From Vibrio algarum (lineage in GTDB: Bacteria > Pseudomonadota > Gammaproteobacteria > Enterobacterales > Vibrionaceae), in assembly GCF_028204155.1 (NCBI RefSeq), contig NZ_JAQLOI010000003.1:62001-126000 (forward strand): a DNA stretch of 64,000 bases, written 5' to 3'. Position numbers and translations under genes: made by a program. Shown in pieces: positions 25,530 through 34,320 of the stretch (the first letter of the stretch is position 1; each line of letters starts with the position of its first letter). The notes under the pieces were generated by a model. It saw only the letters and a program-made list of their open reading frames with translations, ran no database searches and was not told the DNA's origin.

Positions 25530-26513
25530 ATGCTCAATAGAAATAAACACTATATTGCCCTTTCGTCCATCATATTACTGGCTACAGGGTGTTCGCCATC
25601 TTCTGACGCAGCTTCTAGCAGCAGCATCAGCGATTACCAAGGCTCTGCAACTATTACTCAAGGCCTCGCAAAAACTGTAGTGTCAAACCTTTTTGAGTGT
25701 GAGAATGGACGCAGTCGAGTTGCTGGTATTGGTGAAATAACAGATTCAGAAGGAAACGTTTGGACTGTTCCTGCCAACAACCATTTTACTACGGCACCAA
25801 AAGCTACCGATTTATACGAAGAATGTGCAAAAATCACCCCCAAAAACCTTACTGACAAAGACGAAACCTCCGTACCTGTTACTGTAATTGATACTGATGG
25901 GGAAGAGATCACTGGCTATATTTTTGCTGACAACTACTTTGAGTTATACATCAATGGCACTCTTACAGTGGTAGATACCGTGCCATTCACACCATTTAAC
26001 TCAAGCATCGTAAAGTTTAAAGTTAAAAAGCCTTATACAATAGCCGTGAAAGTTATCGATTGGGAAGAAAACTTAGGTTTGGGTACAGAGAATAACCGAG
26101 GAAAGGGATACCACCCTGGAGACGGTGGCTTTATTGCAAGCTTCAGTGATGGAACAGTGACAGGTTCAGACTGGCAAGCTCAAACATTCTATACCGCACC
26201 AATTTATGATCTAACTTGTTTAAGTGAAGTTGAAGGCCAACGACTATCTGCTAAGTGTTCCACAGAAGGTACAGATCATGGTGAGAATGCTTATGCAGCC
26301 CATTGGAAGACGCCTAGCAATTGGATGAGTAAGGAATTTAATTCAGCCTCTTGGCCTCAAGCAACGTTATATACAGAAGATGAAATCGGTGTAAATAACA
26401 AAAAGTCCTACATGAACTTTATTGAAAAATTCAGTGGTGCAGGAGCTAGCTTTATTTGGTCATCGAATGTTGTGCTAGATAATGAAGTTTTACTGAGATA
26501 CGAAGTCAAGTAA
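25530..26513 (+). CDS. Exported lipoprotein of unknown function
   Basis: A 327-residue predicted lipoprotein (lipobox LATGC, Cys21), followed by a Ser-rich linker (residues 22-35). The mature part looks all-beta. The segment FADNYFELYINGTLTVVDTV resembles the ligand-facing core of jelly-roll carbohydrate-binding modules, and later it has GYHPGDGGFIASF and THG-like Cys-containing loops (TCLSEVEG, KCSTEG). No enzyme signature was recognised. It is single and ends in a strong hairpin. Adhesion or sugar binding at the cell surface is a guess. Confidence 0.6.
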   Translation: MLNRNKHYIALSSIILLATGCSPSSDAASSSSISDYQGSATITQGLAKTVVSNLFECENGRSRVAGIGEITDSEGNVWTVPANNHFTTAPKATDLYEECAKITPKNLTDKDETSVPVTVIDTDGEEITGYIFADNYFELYINGTLTVVDTVPFTPFNSSIVKFKVKKPYTIAVKVIDWEENLGLGTENNRGKGYHPGDGGFIASFSDGTVTGSDWQAQTFYTAPIYDLTCLSEVEGQRLSAKCSTEGTDHGENAYAAHWKTPSNWMSKEFNSASWPQATLYTEDEIGVNNKKSYMNFIEKFSGAGASFIWSSNVVLDNEVLLRYEVK

Positions 26514-26541
26514 ACCTTTACAAAGTGTTATCTCTGCTTGG

Positions 26542-26582
26542 CCAAACAGCCATACACCATCGTATTGTGTATGGCTGTTTGG
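26542..26582. terminator. Strong bidirectional hairpin
   Basis: A perfect 16-bp stem (CCAAACAGCCATACAC at 26542-26557 with its complement at 26567-26582) encloses a 9-base loop. It sits between the lipoprotein gene (+) and the SDR gene (-), which converge. The T tract is poor. Confidence 0.75.
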
Positions 26583-26733
26583 TAATACCGTATTAGGCAT
26601 CTTTACTACCTACGCCTGTACATAATAGAACAACAGCTTGTCAGAATCTTGCGAAGATACACTAACCCTCTATTCTTGAGCAGGTATCTGGCGGCGAAGG
26701 AGTAGACAATTAGCTCTATAATTTATAGTAAAC

Positions 26734-27468
26734 TTACCAAGGAATTGATTTACCTTGCCAGTCAACAAAACTCACTTCCCCATCCAGAGGTGTTTTCTGT
26801 ACTATATCAATCAATTGTTTTGCAACAAACTCGCTTTTAAATAACTTGTTAACGGGAACATTTTTATGAAAAGGTTTAGAAAGTGGGCTATCCGTTGTAC
26901 CTGGATGAAAGGAAATAAGCTTAATATTTTTTGCGCTTCTAGCCAGTTCTACAGCGGCCGATTTTAGTAACATATTGACAGCGGCTTTAGAAGCGCGGTA
27001 GCTGTACCAACCCCCTAGGTTATTATCATTAATACTACCGACCCTGGCACTAAACACGACTATTTTACATGCCTGTTTACCAGATAATAATGGCACCAAG
27101 CACTTTAGCCATAGCATGGGCGTAACAGTATTTGCTGTTAATAGTTCTACAAAATTGTCCGAGGAAAATTCTGATAACCGTTTTTCTGGTTGTATATTGT
27201 CGTTATGCAATAAACCATGACAAACAAAAACCTTGCTGATATTAAGCGTGTTCAATTGCCCAATACTTTTAACCACGCTATTAATCGTTTTCTCTTGGTA
27301 ATTTTTTACTTTAATTACTTTTGTATCACGAAACTTTGAATGCTTATAAAATTCAGTATCACGGCTTACGATGATCAACTGTTGAACCGCTAAGTTGATT
27401 ACCTCCGATGCTATCGCTTTTGCAATTTCACTATTAGCGCCAACGATTAATGTTGTTTGGGTTCGCAT
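26734..27468 (-). CDS. Short-chain dehydrogenase/reductase, C-factor-like
   Basis: A 244-residue SDR. The cofactor loop is IVGANSEIAKAIA, the NNAG-like position is FVCHGLLH, and the catalytic YxxxK is YSYRASK preceded by Ser in FSAR. It resembles the CsgA/C-factor branch of atypical SDRs. The start MRTQTT at 27466-27468 was chosen because AAGGA lies 7 bases upstream inside the preceding gene, giving a 35-base overlap with the DCC-type thiol protein gene and hence translational coupling. The substrate is unknown. Confidence 0.82.
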   Translation of the reverse strand: MRTQTTLIVGANSEIAKAIASEVINLAVQQLIIVSRDTEFYKHSKFRDTKVIKVKNYQEKTINSVVKSIGQLNTLNISKVFVCHGLLHNDNIQPEKRLSEFSSDNFVELLTANTVTPMLWLKCLVPLLSGKQACKIVVFSARVGSINDNNLGGWYSYRASKAAVNMLLKSAAVELARSAKNIKLISFHPGTTDSPLSKPFHKNVPVNKLFKSEFVAKQLIDIVQKTPLDGEVSFVDWQGKSIPW

Positions 27469-27892
27469 AACAAGATCCTTCATCGCAGGTTTTGATACCA
27501 ATACCAAAACGCCGATATAAAAAATTAGAGATAGGATTACGGTATTTTGCCAACAACAAGTAACTCACATGAGCCACCTGTTTAATGATAGGAAACTGCA
27601 GAGGCGCTACAAAAGCTCCGCGCCCTACTAATGTCCATGCGCGGTGGGTAACATCGAGAGCCAGTAGTACCTTACCTTGGTATTCGCCATGCAAAATTTG
27701 CAATGCTCTAGTAACGTCAATATGTGGAAACCGTGCGTTGAAATTATCTTGCTGTAAATCAACTAAAATAATACGTTGATTGTCATCACAGCGCTTTAGT
27801 TTTTGCATTTCTAAACGACATAAAGGACAGTTTCCATCATAATAAATAGTTAATTTATCCTGCTTATTTTTATCTCTATTAAACTGTTTCAT
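27434..27892 (-). CDS. DUF393 (DCC family) thiol-disulfide protein
   Basis: A 152-residue member of the DCC/DUF393 family, recognised by YYDGNCPLCRLEM near residues 17-29, where the C-P-L-C pair is a thioredoxin-like active site. The conserved DxxxP/R downstream (VDLQQDNFNARFP) and the C-terminal YRNPISNFLYRRFG also fit. Such proteins are presumed redox factors. It is followed by, and overlaps, the SDR gene, and begins one base after the ubiG-like remnant. Confidence 0.85.
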   Translation of the reverse strand: MKQFNRDKNKQDKLTIYYDGNCPLCRLEMQKLKRCDDNQRIILVDLQQDNFNARFPHIDVTRALQILHGEYQGKVLLALDVTHRAWTLVGRGAFVAPLQFPIIKQVAHVSYLLLAKYRNPISNFLYRRFGIGIKTCDEGSCYANPNNINRWR

Positions 27893-27893
27893 T

Positions 27894-28079
27894 TTATTTC
27901 CCTAACAATGACGGAACATTTAAAACCACATTAAAAAACTCTGTATTTTCGATGAGTTCATTTGTGCTGCTATGACGATAATCATTGTCTAACCTTGATT
28001 GTTGGGCATGGAACCGCACTAGGGTAATATTCCCCTCAAGTGGGTCCGCCCCAACGACTGTAGCACCAAGAGATGCCAT
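27894..28079 (-). pseudogene. Fragment of a UbiG/COQ3-type methyltransferase
   Basis: A 61-codon open frame whose translation (MASLGATVVGADPLEGNITL, then RFHAQQSRLDNDYRHSS and FNVVLN) matches the central SAM-binding part of UbiG, where relatives read MARLGA.VTGID..ENI..A..HA..S.L.IDYR. Both the N-terminal third, with the first glycine motif, and the C-terminal third are missing. The open frame ends right before the DCC-type gene. It is a relic of a deleted or rearranged gene, not the cell's functional ubiG. Confidence 0.7.
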
Positions 28080-28118
28080 TGGTGAGTTTCTTTTAGATAC
28101 ATGCTCATAACCTATAAA

Positions 28119-28589
28119 TTAACCTTGTATAAACCAATTTGGTGCTACACGTTTAGTCCACTTGGCAAATTTGGCTTTATCCCCGATATAAAAAGCTCTG
28201 TAAGCACTGACCGCGTCGTTATCTACTTTATATTTATCTGGCATCGCTTGCGGAAAAGTGGTTAAACCGAAGGATGAGAATGAGTAGTGACTAATTTCAT
28301 TGAGTATTGTTATTGACTTATGGTCTACTTGTTTACCATATCGATATTTATATTCTTTATTGAGTTCCAACGTTAATTGTTTAAGCCACAAAAAATTGTC
28401 ATAAGATTCCTCAACCCATAATACCGAAGGATGATTTACATGGGTCGACTTATAAGGAGTTACGAAACCTTTTTTATTCAAAGCAGTGCAGAGCAACTGA
28501 ACACTTTCTAAGAGCATTTTCACCACATGTTGATCACAGTGGTACCGTGCACATTTTTGAATATTAGTGTCTAGAATGAAAATGTTCAT
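28119..28589 (-). CDS. Conserved protein of a phage- and Vibrio-associated family
   Basis: A 156-residue soluble protein with a conserved N-terminal block MNIFILDTNIQKCARYHCDQ followed by HVVKMLLESVQLLCTAL, then THVNHPSVLW and QAMPDKYKVDNDAVSAYRAF, KWTKR at the end. Close relatives occur in bacteriophages and marine bacteria and are sometimes labelled pyrimidine-dimer glycosylase-like, which I cannot confirm. The invariant Asp, Cys-H and His-Lys residues hint at an enzyme. Its ATG shares a base with the stop of the DUF3081 gene upstream (TAATG), so the two are coupled. Confidence 0.65.
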   Translation of the reverse strand: MNIFILDTNIQKCARYHCDQHVVKMLLESVQLLCTALNKKGFVTPYKSTHVNHPSVLWVEESYDNFLWLKQLTLELNKEYKYRYGKQVDHKSITILNEISHYSFSSFGLTTFPQAMPDKYKVDNDAVSAYRAFYIGDKAKFAKWTKRVAPNWFIQG

Positions 28590-28861
28590 TAGCGCCTCAT
28601 ATTTTGATCAGACAACAAGTTTTCAATTTTGTTAAAGAAAACTTCTAAAGTATTCTCTTCAAGGTAATCAACATCATAGCTACCATGAAACAAAAGAGTG
28701 ATAGTCAAATCTTTGTAAGCTAACCAACAGGTATAACCATCGAAGTCTTGCCATGCAGTAATATCTGAAAGTGCATAAACACCCTCTTTTGGGTTTCCTT
28801 TTGTCACAATTAAATTAAAAACCAGCAACAGGTTTTGCTTCTTGATTCGATTTAAAGACAT
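28589..28861 (-). CDS. DUF3081-like small protein
   Basis: A 90-residue soluble protein. The block GVYALSDITAWQDFDGYTCW, then LTITLLFHGSYDVDY, matches my memory of the DUF3081 family found in Vibrio and Shewanella. It has no known function. It is the first gene of a two-gene unit with the phage-associated family protein, coupled through TAATG. Confidence 0.65.
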   Translation of the reverse strand: MSLNRIKKQNLLLVFNLIVTKGNPKEGVYALSDITAWQDFDGYTCWLAYKDLTITLLFHGSYDVDYLEENTLEVFFNKIENLLSDQNMRR

Positions 28862-29290
28862 TGGTTTTCCTTTACTTACTCATCATCATCAATGAATCTA
28901 TACGATTAAATATCGAAAAAAGATCAATTTAATTTTAAGGAGAGATCGGGTTCCGTCAAATTAGCTAAACTGAGCAAGCACGCGCGTATGCCCTACTCTT
29001 TAACCTTCACATTTGCGGCTTTTCCATCTCTTTTAAATACTACGCATCACCAAACTCAACGGTATTTTTCTTCAAACGTTTATTATCGATATACCCCGTT
29101 TTTCGCACCATTATTGAATGAACCAAAACTCACTTAAATAGAGCCACAATTTTTTGGATTAGATCAGTATTTATAGAGGCCATAATTGTTAAAATAGGTG
29201 AACTGTCTTTTGTTTGGTCACACAATCTCAAACTGTAGTTTCTTGAAGAATAGATCCATTGGTAATTTTACCTACACATTTAAGGAATGT
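28862..29290. other. Intergenic region
   Basis: About 430 bases between the divergent DUF3081 gene and the small exported protein. No supportable gene or RNA. It must hold both promoters; no distinctive operator was seen. Confidence 0.4.
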
Positions 29291-29592
29291 ATGAATATGA
29301 AACTTTCTCATCTTTTTAACTTATTTTCGTTGATTGCATTAATTAGCTTGTCCTTGAGTGGCGTTGCGTTCGGCGCTAAGAAATCAATTATCAGAGAGGA
29401 TGTTCGCTATTCTTGGGATCACAAAATCGCACTTCACGAATTAGGTTTTATTGAAGCGTCGAAAGCAATACCTTGTCCGTGCATTTGGAACAACCCAAGA
29501 AAAAAGGTTCTCAAGAATACAAAGGTAGAACTTGGGAATGTACCGGTAGGGATAAAAATGGCGAGTGTGTCTTTGTCAGCATAAAAGAATAA
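29291..29592 (+). CDS. Small exported protein with probable frameshift at an A6 run
   Basis: A short secreted protein of unknown family. Translation begins at ATG 29291 (or 29297) behind AAGGA, gives a signal peptide (LISLSLSGVAFG), then AKKSIIREDVRYSWDHK and a CPC motif. In the zero frame it ends at 29584 with an unconvincing tail. Reading -1 from the run A AAA AAG at 29500-29506 gives GSQEYKGRTWECTGRDKNGE then CVFVSIKE to a stop at 29592, with two Cys that fit CPC. The gene therefore either lost one A (or the read did) or uses -1 slippage. Coordinates given are those of the restored frame. Confidence 0.55.
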
Positions 29593-29633
29593 CCCTCGTG
29601 GACAAAATGAAGTGTCGAGCACATCGCTAATCC

Positions 29634-30398
29634 ATGGAGAAAAAAGAGAATATGACCATAACACCAATTGATGTAGATGAGATTATTGATCGCACACTAA
29701 AAATAGCCTCAGATATAGAGTGCGAACTGTATCAGTGCGCTCGGCATTCATCTAAATTCACTGTCATAGAAGGATTAAGGCAGTGGCTAAAATTAGGAAA
29801 TAAAGCGGGCCCATTTAAGGGAGCGTGTACGATTGACGACGGTCAGAATGGAAACCGTAATATACGCGAGTTCTGTTACGAAGTATTCAAATCCATAGAC
29901 TGCGAAGACGACCAATTAGCCAAAAATTGCCTCTCAATGGTGGATTTTATCGGTAATGAGAGCCGGTATGCTATACGTTTCAACACCGATGACGATAGAG
30001 AATATGAAATAGATGATTACTATGAAGATGACGACGGATTTATTTCTCGGCATCTAAATAAAAATGGTGACGTTATCGTACCTTTCCAAACTGTGCTCAT
30101 CACGTTTTGGAGAGCAGAGCAGATACATACGACTGTTGGTTATCATACATTTTTTCATGCGCTTAGGGAGTACTTCAATGATAATGATCGCCCTGATTTA
30201 AGCCAAGCAATATCACATCAATTTGGCTTAACAGATAGAAGTGAGTACGCTTGCGACCAATTATCTGTCATTCCATCAGTTCTAAATGAGATCACCACTG
30301 AACTGTTATTTGCTAATAGACCGAAATGGCGAGACTACTACGCTTCATCGCAAGAAATCATTGCGCTGATCAATGATAGGTTCAATACCCCAAAATAG
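29634..30398 (+). CDS. Hypothetical protein
   Basis: A 254-residue soluble acidic protein (248 if it starts at the ATG at 29652). No family was recognised. Visible features are an Asp/Glu-rich stretch (RFNTDDDREYEIDDYYEDDD) near residues 115-135 and a His-containing segment QIHTTVGYHTFFHALREYF. It follows the small exported protein by about 40 bases on the same strand. Which of the two ATG codons is used is unclear, because the purine-rich GGAGAAAAAAGAGAAT could serve only the second. Confidence 0.6.
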   Translation: MEKKENMTITPIDVDEIIDRTLKIASDIECELYQCARHSSKFTVIEGLRQWLKLGNKAGPFKGACTIDDGQNGNRNIREFCYEVFKSIDCEDDQLAKNCLSMVDFIGNESRYAIRFNTDDDREYEIDDYYEDDDGFISRHLNKNGDVIVPFQTVLITFWRAEQIHTTVGYHTFFHALREYFNDNDRPDLSQAISHQFGLTDRSEYACDQLSVIPSVLNEITTELLFANRPKWRDYYASSQEIIALINDRFNTPK

Positions 30399-30538
30399 CA
30401 GAAAAACGTACTGCTTGCTTGCAGATAACTAGTCGAACTCGCTTACCCATTACTATCGCCAATTTAACAATCATTGTATTTGAATAAGTCTGTTGATCAT
30501 AAATTACTAACACATGTTTGGGTGGCCATTTTGTAACA

Positions 30539-30568
30539 TTACAAATTTGTCATATGACAAACTTGTAA
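30539..30568. promoter_or_regulatory. 30-bp palindrome upstream of the EF-hand gene
   Basis: The core TTTGTCATATGACAAA (30546-30561) is a perfect 16-bp palindrome. Outer arms TTACAA (30539-30544) and TTGTAA (30563-30568) share its centre, so 15 bases mirror with one mismatch (positions 30545 and 30562). It lies about 87 bp before the EF-hand start and is more symmetrical than a typical operator. A regulator cannot be named. Confidence 0.7.
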
Positions 30569-30654
30569 TCCTTGTGGAGTTCAGTGTTGTTAAAATATTA
30601 GGACGAAAGCAACTTTGCTTATCCATAGGTAAAAAACAACACAAGGAAGATACA

Positions 30655-30951
30655 ATGAAGAAAGTAATTATGACTCTGTCGTTAGCCATATTAATACCGG
30701 TAACAGCTCTCGCATCCGATACAAATAAGACGGAACCTTTAGAGAAACCAACCAGTAAAATGAAGGAACCAATGACAGCTGGAGAGTTATTCAATAAGCT
30801 AGATGCAGACAATGATGGCACTATTTCTAAACTGGAATTTTTAGAAGCACAGCCAGTGATGCAGCCGCCCAAACCAAAAAAGATGAAGCCTGAAGAAAAT
30901 CGACAAAAGTTAGCCCCTCAAGAAGAAGGTAATAAAGACTGCCAATCTTAA
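30655..30951 (+). CDS. Small exported EF-hand protein
   Basis: A 98-residue protein with a signal peptide (MKKVIMTLSLAILIPVTALA, residues 1-20) and one full EF-hand loop, DADNDGTISKLE, with all six calcium-coordinating positions suitable. The rest is Lys/Pro/Glu-rich and probably disordered. The start at 30655 follows AAGGAAG and lies inside a longer open frame whose upstream part has no support. It is likely a periplasmic calcium-binding protein. A 30-bp palindrome precedes it and a strong terminator follows, so it is a single-gene unit with its own control. Confidence 0.82.
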   Translation: MKKVIMTLSLAILIPVTALASDTNKTEPLEKPTSKMKEPMTAGELFNKLDADNDGTISKLEFLEAQPVMQPPKPKKMKPEENRQKLAPQEEGNKDCQS

Positions 30952-30967
30952 TTTTTAAGGTCCCTTT

Positions 30968-31006
30968 AACTAAACCTCTAACGTACCTTAGAGGTTTAGT
31001 TTTTTA
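30968..31006 (+). terminator. Rho-independent terminator of the EF-hand gene
   Basis: A perfect 14-bp stem (AACTAAACCTCTAA at 30968-30981 with its complement at 30988-31001), 6-base loop, and a run of T directly after. Confidence 0.92.
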
Positions 31007-31100
31007 ATCTGCTACGAATTCAGTGCTTGTGATATCAATTGATGACTTTTATCAACCTGAACAACAGATATTAAAGCTAGCCTCTCTAAACGGTTTTGAG

Positions 31101-31874
31101 CTAGTCAGGCCAATTAGTTCTCTTTAACATCTGAAATCTCACGTCACTAATTTTTCCATTGCTAATTGTACAGACCGTTATCCCCTCGTGACTTTCATCG
31201 CCTTGAATAACAATTTCTCCCTCATGATCCCACACGCTGCTTTGACCCGCCGTATCCCATCCACCGGTTTCCCCGACAAAATTTGAAAGCAAAACAGGTA
31301 TGTTGAGAGTGTTTGCAATGCTTGATAGCAAACCACTATCTTTTAAGAAACCTCTTTTTGAAATCAAGGCGCTTACTAAATATACATCTGTATTTGAGGC
31401 TTTAGCATCATTAAAATGTTGAGGCTCTGTAAAATCCGCACAAACAGCGAGCGTAAACTTCACTTGATCAACGCTAAAGCTGTAATTTTCATCGCCAGCA
31501 ACGCTGTATTCATTTTCGCCCTGATGAAGATACTGCTTTTTGTAGTAATTTACTTCTTCGTTAGGATGAGAAATTACAGCTCCTATATAAGGCTTTACTC
31601 GCCCACTTCTCAACGGGCATCCAGCAATAACCGTTAAACGATTTTCAACAGCAGTATTGGAAAGTTCTTTGATTAATGGTGATGAGCGACCTATAGCGAG
31701 TTCTGGTAGCAAATCTGGCTCATATCCAGTCAATGACAGCTCTGGGAACATGATGATCTTCGCACCCTGGCTTGCTGCACTAGCACATAGTTTTTTGTGG
31801 GCTTCAATATTGTTTGAAATATTCCCTCTTTCAGCTCTAAATTGAGCTAAAGCAACCCTAACGGAATTCTTCAT
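31101..31874 (-). CDS. Carbon-nitrogen hydrolase (nitrilase superfamily)
   Basis: A 257-residue nitrilase-fold amidase. The catalytic triad is visible: Glu45 in FPELSLTGYE, Lys in YYKKQYLHQGE, and Cys in LAVCADFTEPQ. Members hydrolyse amides, nitriles or carbamoyl compounds in the cytoplasm; this one most resembles omega-amidase or C-N hydrolase types of unknown substrate. The ATG at 31872-31874 (MKNSVRVALAQF) matches the family start and has AAGGA upstream; an earlier ATG adds 18 atypical residues. No partner genes are adjacent. Confidence 0.87.
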   Translation of the reverse strand: MKNSVRVALAQFRAERGNISNNIEAHKKLCASAASQGAKIIMFPELSLTGYEPDLLPELAIGRSSPLIKELSNTAVENRLTVIAGCPLRSGRVKPYIGAVISHPNEEVNYYKKQYLHQGENEYSVAGDENYSFSVDQVKFTLAVCADFTEPQHFNDAKASNTDVYLVSALISKRGFLKDSGLLSSIANTLNIPVLLSNFVGETGGWDTAGQSSVWDHEGEIVIQGDESHEGITVCTISNGKISDVRFQMLKRTNWPD

Positions 31875-32090
31875 TTCATGTGTCCTTAGCCGTTCGAAAT
31901 ACCGGTTTATATCATTATTTATATACATTAAGAAAGTATCTTAAACATCGCGATAATCAAATAGCTACTTGATTAAACGTAATACAAATGGGGTATTTTT
32001 GATGTAGCCACAGTGATCCAGGAGGCTATATTAAATAACTTCTAATATCCTAAATCGTTATTGTGCATCGACATTCTAAATGAACCAATT

Positions 32091-33008
32091 TTAATTGTGT
32101 TCCCTCTTAGTAATAAGAGTTCGATACCAACCTCTCAAAAGTGCAGGTGTTCCAAATACCCTCAGGTTGCCTGTTAATACAAGGACGACTCCCAAAGCAG
32201 ACAACCACGTCCACTCATACCCTTCAAACAGAGTAGATAGTGATAAAGCAACCAAAGGAAAAAGAACCGTGCAATATGCTGCCTTGGAAGCACCTATCCT
32301 TCCAACAAGTGCAAGGTAAGTATTAAAACCGATAACAGAACCTATAACGGCAAGATAAACCAAAGCTGATAGATACATAGGCGTCATGGTCACAGAAAGT
32401 GATATCCCTGATACCAGAGCAATGATAATTAGATAAATTGAACCGTATGCCATAGCCCAAGCAGTAGTTGGTAGTAGTGGCATTCCCTTACTTTGTGCTC
32501 TAGCAGAAACCATATTCCCCATAGAAAAGAAATATGTTCCTAACAAGCTTAACAATAGCCCATGCAAAATGTTCCAATCCATTTCTGCACTCATAAATTG
32601 CGAGGTAAAGAGGAGAACCACGCCAACAAACCCCATTAACGCACCTTGTAAAAAGATACTTGATGGGCGACGTTTATCCAGCACCCAGAGATTAAACGCA
32701 TTTAGTATGGGTGCAAGTGAGAACACAACCGCATTCAAACCACTTGGTAGGTACTCCGTAGCAGAGTAGAAACATAGAAAATTGTTTGAAAACAGGCATA
32801 AAGCTAAAAGAGCTGCCACCTTGTGATTATTTACGGAAAGCCGAGGTAATGAGTTTCTGAAAATTAATACAGCAAACAGTACAATAGACGCTAGAGCAAA
32901 CCGCCATGCGACAGATACGATTACTGGGGTATCACCAAGTTGATAGGCAATTGCAAGCCACGTCGACCCCCAGATGAGGACGGTTGAGGTATATAAAATA
33001 CTGTTCAT
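32091..33008 (-). CDS. EamA (DMT) family exporter
   Basis: A 305-residue protein with ten hydrophobic helices in two EamA halves. The N-terminus LIWGSTWLAIAYQLGDTPV and the NNFLCFYSATEYLPSGLNAV block resemble YedA-like metabolite exporters. It probably exports amino acids or related metabolites. It is divergent from an AraC-type gene (33180) that is its likely regulator, with 170 bp between the starts. Confidence 0.88.
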   Translation of the reverse strand: MNSILYTSTVLIWGSTWLAIAYQLGDTPVIVSVAWRFALASIVLFAVLIFRNSLPRLSVNNHKVAALLALCLFSNNFLCFYSATEYLPSGLNAVVFSLAPILNAFNLWVLDKRRPSSIFLQGALMGFVGVVLLFTSQFMSAEMDWNILHGLLLSLLGTYFFSMGNMVSARAQSKGMPLLPTTAWAMAYGSIYLIIIALVSGISLSVTMTPMYLSALVYLAVIGSVIGFNTYLALVGRIGASKAAYCTVLFPLVALSLSTLFEGYEWTWLSALGVVLVLTGNLRVFGTPALLRGWYRTLITKREHN

Positions 33009-33179
33009 TATATTGCTCTTTGTTTCTACTGATAGTTACTCTCAACGATATCGCTAGTCGTGTTTTCAAGCGTTCAAATTGTTGCTGTTTTTATAGATTC
33101 TTGCGCATTTTTTTACGGAAAGTGTTCACGGATGAAAAATACCAGTATATTTATTAGATAAATGGCTAAAGGAGCGTAA

Positions 33180-34085
33180 ATGGATAAAGGGATTCTTGCA
33201 GGGATTAAAAAGCAACGCGTATTCAATGTGCTGACTGATAATACCGCACAGCTACATAAAGAACTATGGCAGAATAACGGCATGGGTTCGGCTATCTGGA
33301 GTAACAGTCACGGAAGTGCTAGCTATGACAAACCTAGCCACCACACTCTGAGTTTTTATTTGCAAGGCGGTCAAGATACGCAACGAGTTATGAAGTCGGG
33401 TAACATACATGGTGGAGCGAACAAGCTTTGCCTGATGCCTAAAGGCCACCGCTCAGACTGGACGTTCTCTGTACCATTTCGCTTCTTCCATTTCTATTTC
33501 GAACAGACTCATCTTCAAAATTTCGCTGAGCAAGTGTTTGACAAAGAAGGTCGCCATATTGAGTTAACAGAACAAACTTATGTTGAAGACAAATTCATAA
33601 ATCAATTGGTCCGTGAGACGATATTAAAGCTCGATTGGGATAACTCAACCGACAAACTCATGATCTCACACTCCCAACAATTATTGTTGCTCCACCTTAT
33701 TCGTCAGTATTGTCATAATGCACCTAAAACAGTCCTAAATTCAGGTGGTTTAGCGATATTTAATCAGCGACGAATAGTGGATTATATCCAAGCAAACCTC
33801 TCAACCTCTTTTACTTTGAGTGATTTGGCAACGCTTGCAAATTTGAGTGACTTTCATTTTGCAAGAATGTTTAAAGTAAGCTTTGGCTGCTCACCTCATC
33901 AATATGTTCTTTCCCAACGTGTTGAAATGGCGAAGAAATTGCTTTCTAGTCATAACATGCCGTTAACAGACATAGCATTGTCATGTGGTTTTTCTTCGCA
34001 ACAACACCTTTCGCAGCAATTTAAACAACGAGTGGGTGTCACACCCGCTGTGTTTCGTAAAGAACATCGCAATACAGTTAAGTAG
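33180..34085 (+). CDS. AraC family transcriptional regulator
   Basis: A 301-residue AraC regulator. The N-terminal 190 residues are a cupin-like sensor domain (TLSFYLQGGQDTQRVM). The C-terminal 100 residues hold two HTH motifs (FTLSDLATLANLSDFHFARM and MPLTDIALSCGFSSQQHLSQ, ending FKQRVGVTPAVFR). The ribosome site AAAGGAG is excellent. Being divergent from the EamA exporter gene, it likely activates export in response to the substrate. Confidence 0.9.
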   Translation: MDKGILAGIKKQRVFNVLTDNTAQLHKELWQNNGMGSAIWSNSHGSASYDKPSHHTLSFYLQGGQDTQRVMKSGNIHGGANKLCLMPKGHRSDWTFSVPFRFFHFYFEQTHLQNFAEQVFDKEGRHIELTEQTYVEDKFINQLVRETILKLDWDNSTDKLMISHSQQLLLLHLIRQYCHNAPKTVLNSGGLAIFNQRRIVDYIQANLSTSFTLSDLATLANLSDFHFARMFKVSFGCSPHQYVLSQRVEMAKKLLSSHNMPLTDIALSCGFSSQQHLSQQFKQRVGVTPAVFRKEHRNTVK

Positions 34086-34092
34086 TACTAAT

Positions 34093-34320
34093 CTATTCTG
34101 AAAGTTCACTGTCCAATATCCTATCTATTAGCGATAACATGCCACATAAATAAGCTTCATTTTTTAGTTTTTTGAATCGAGTATGGCCAATTAATAGTTC
34201 AAAAAACTTAGCTCGATGCAAAGACATGTAGAAAAGCTGTTTCGGTTTTTTAGGGTTAATTCCGACAAATGCAGTGTAAGAAACAAATTTTCTGATTCTA
34301 TCTTCGCCAAGGTAACTTGA
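34093..34320 (-). pseudogene. C-terminal remnant of an EAL-HDOD signalling protein
   Basis: On the minus strand, 75 codons run from just after a TAG (34321-34323) to TAG at 34093-34095, with no good start. The translation (SSYLGEDRIRKFVSYTAFVG, then KPKQLFYMSLHRAKFFELL and EAYLCGMLSLIDRIL) matches the last part of the HDOD domain in YuxH/CdgJ-type EAL-HDOD proteins, where relatives have sLxRAkf.ELL and fl.GmlSLlD. The EAL part and the first half of HDOD are gone. It faces the 3' end of the AraC gene. It is too short to function. Confidence 0.7.
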
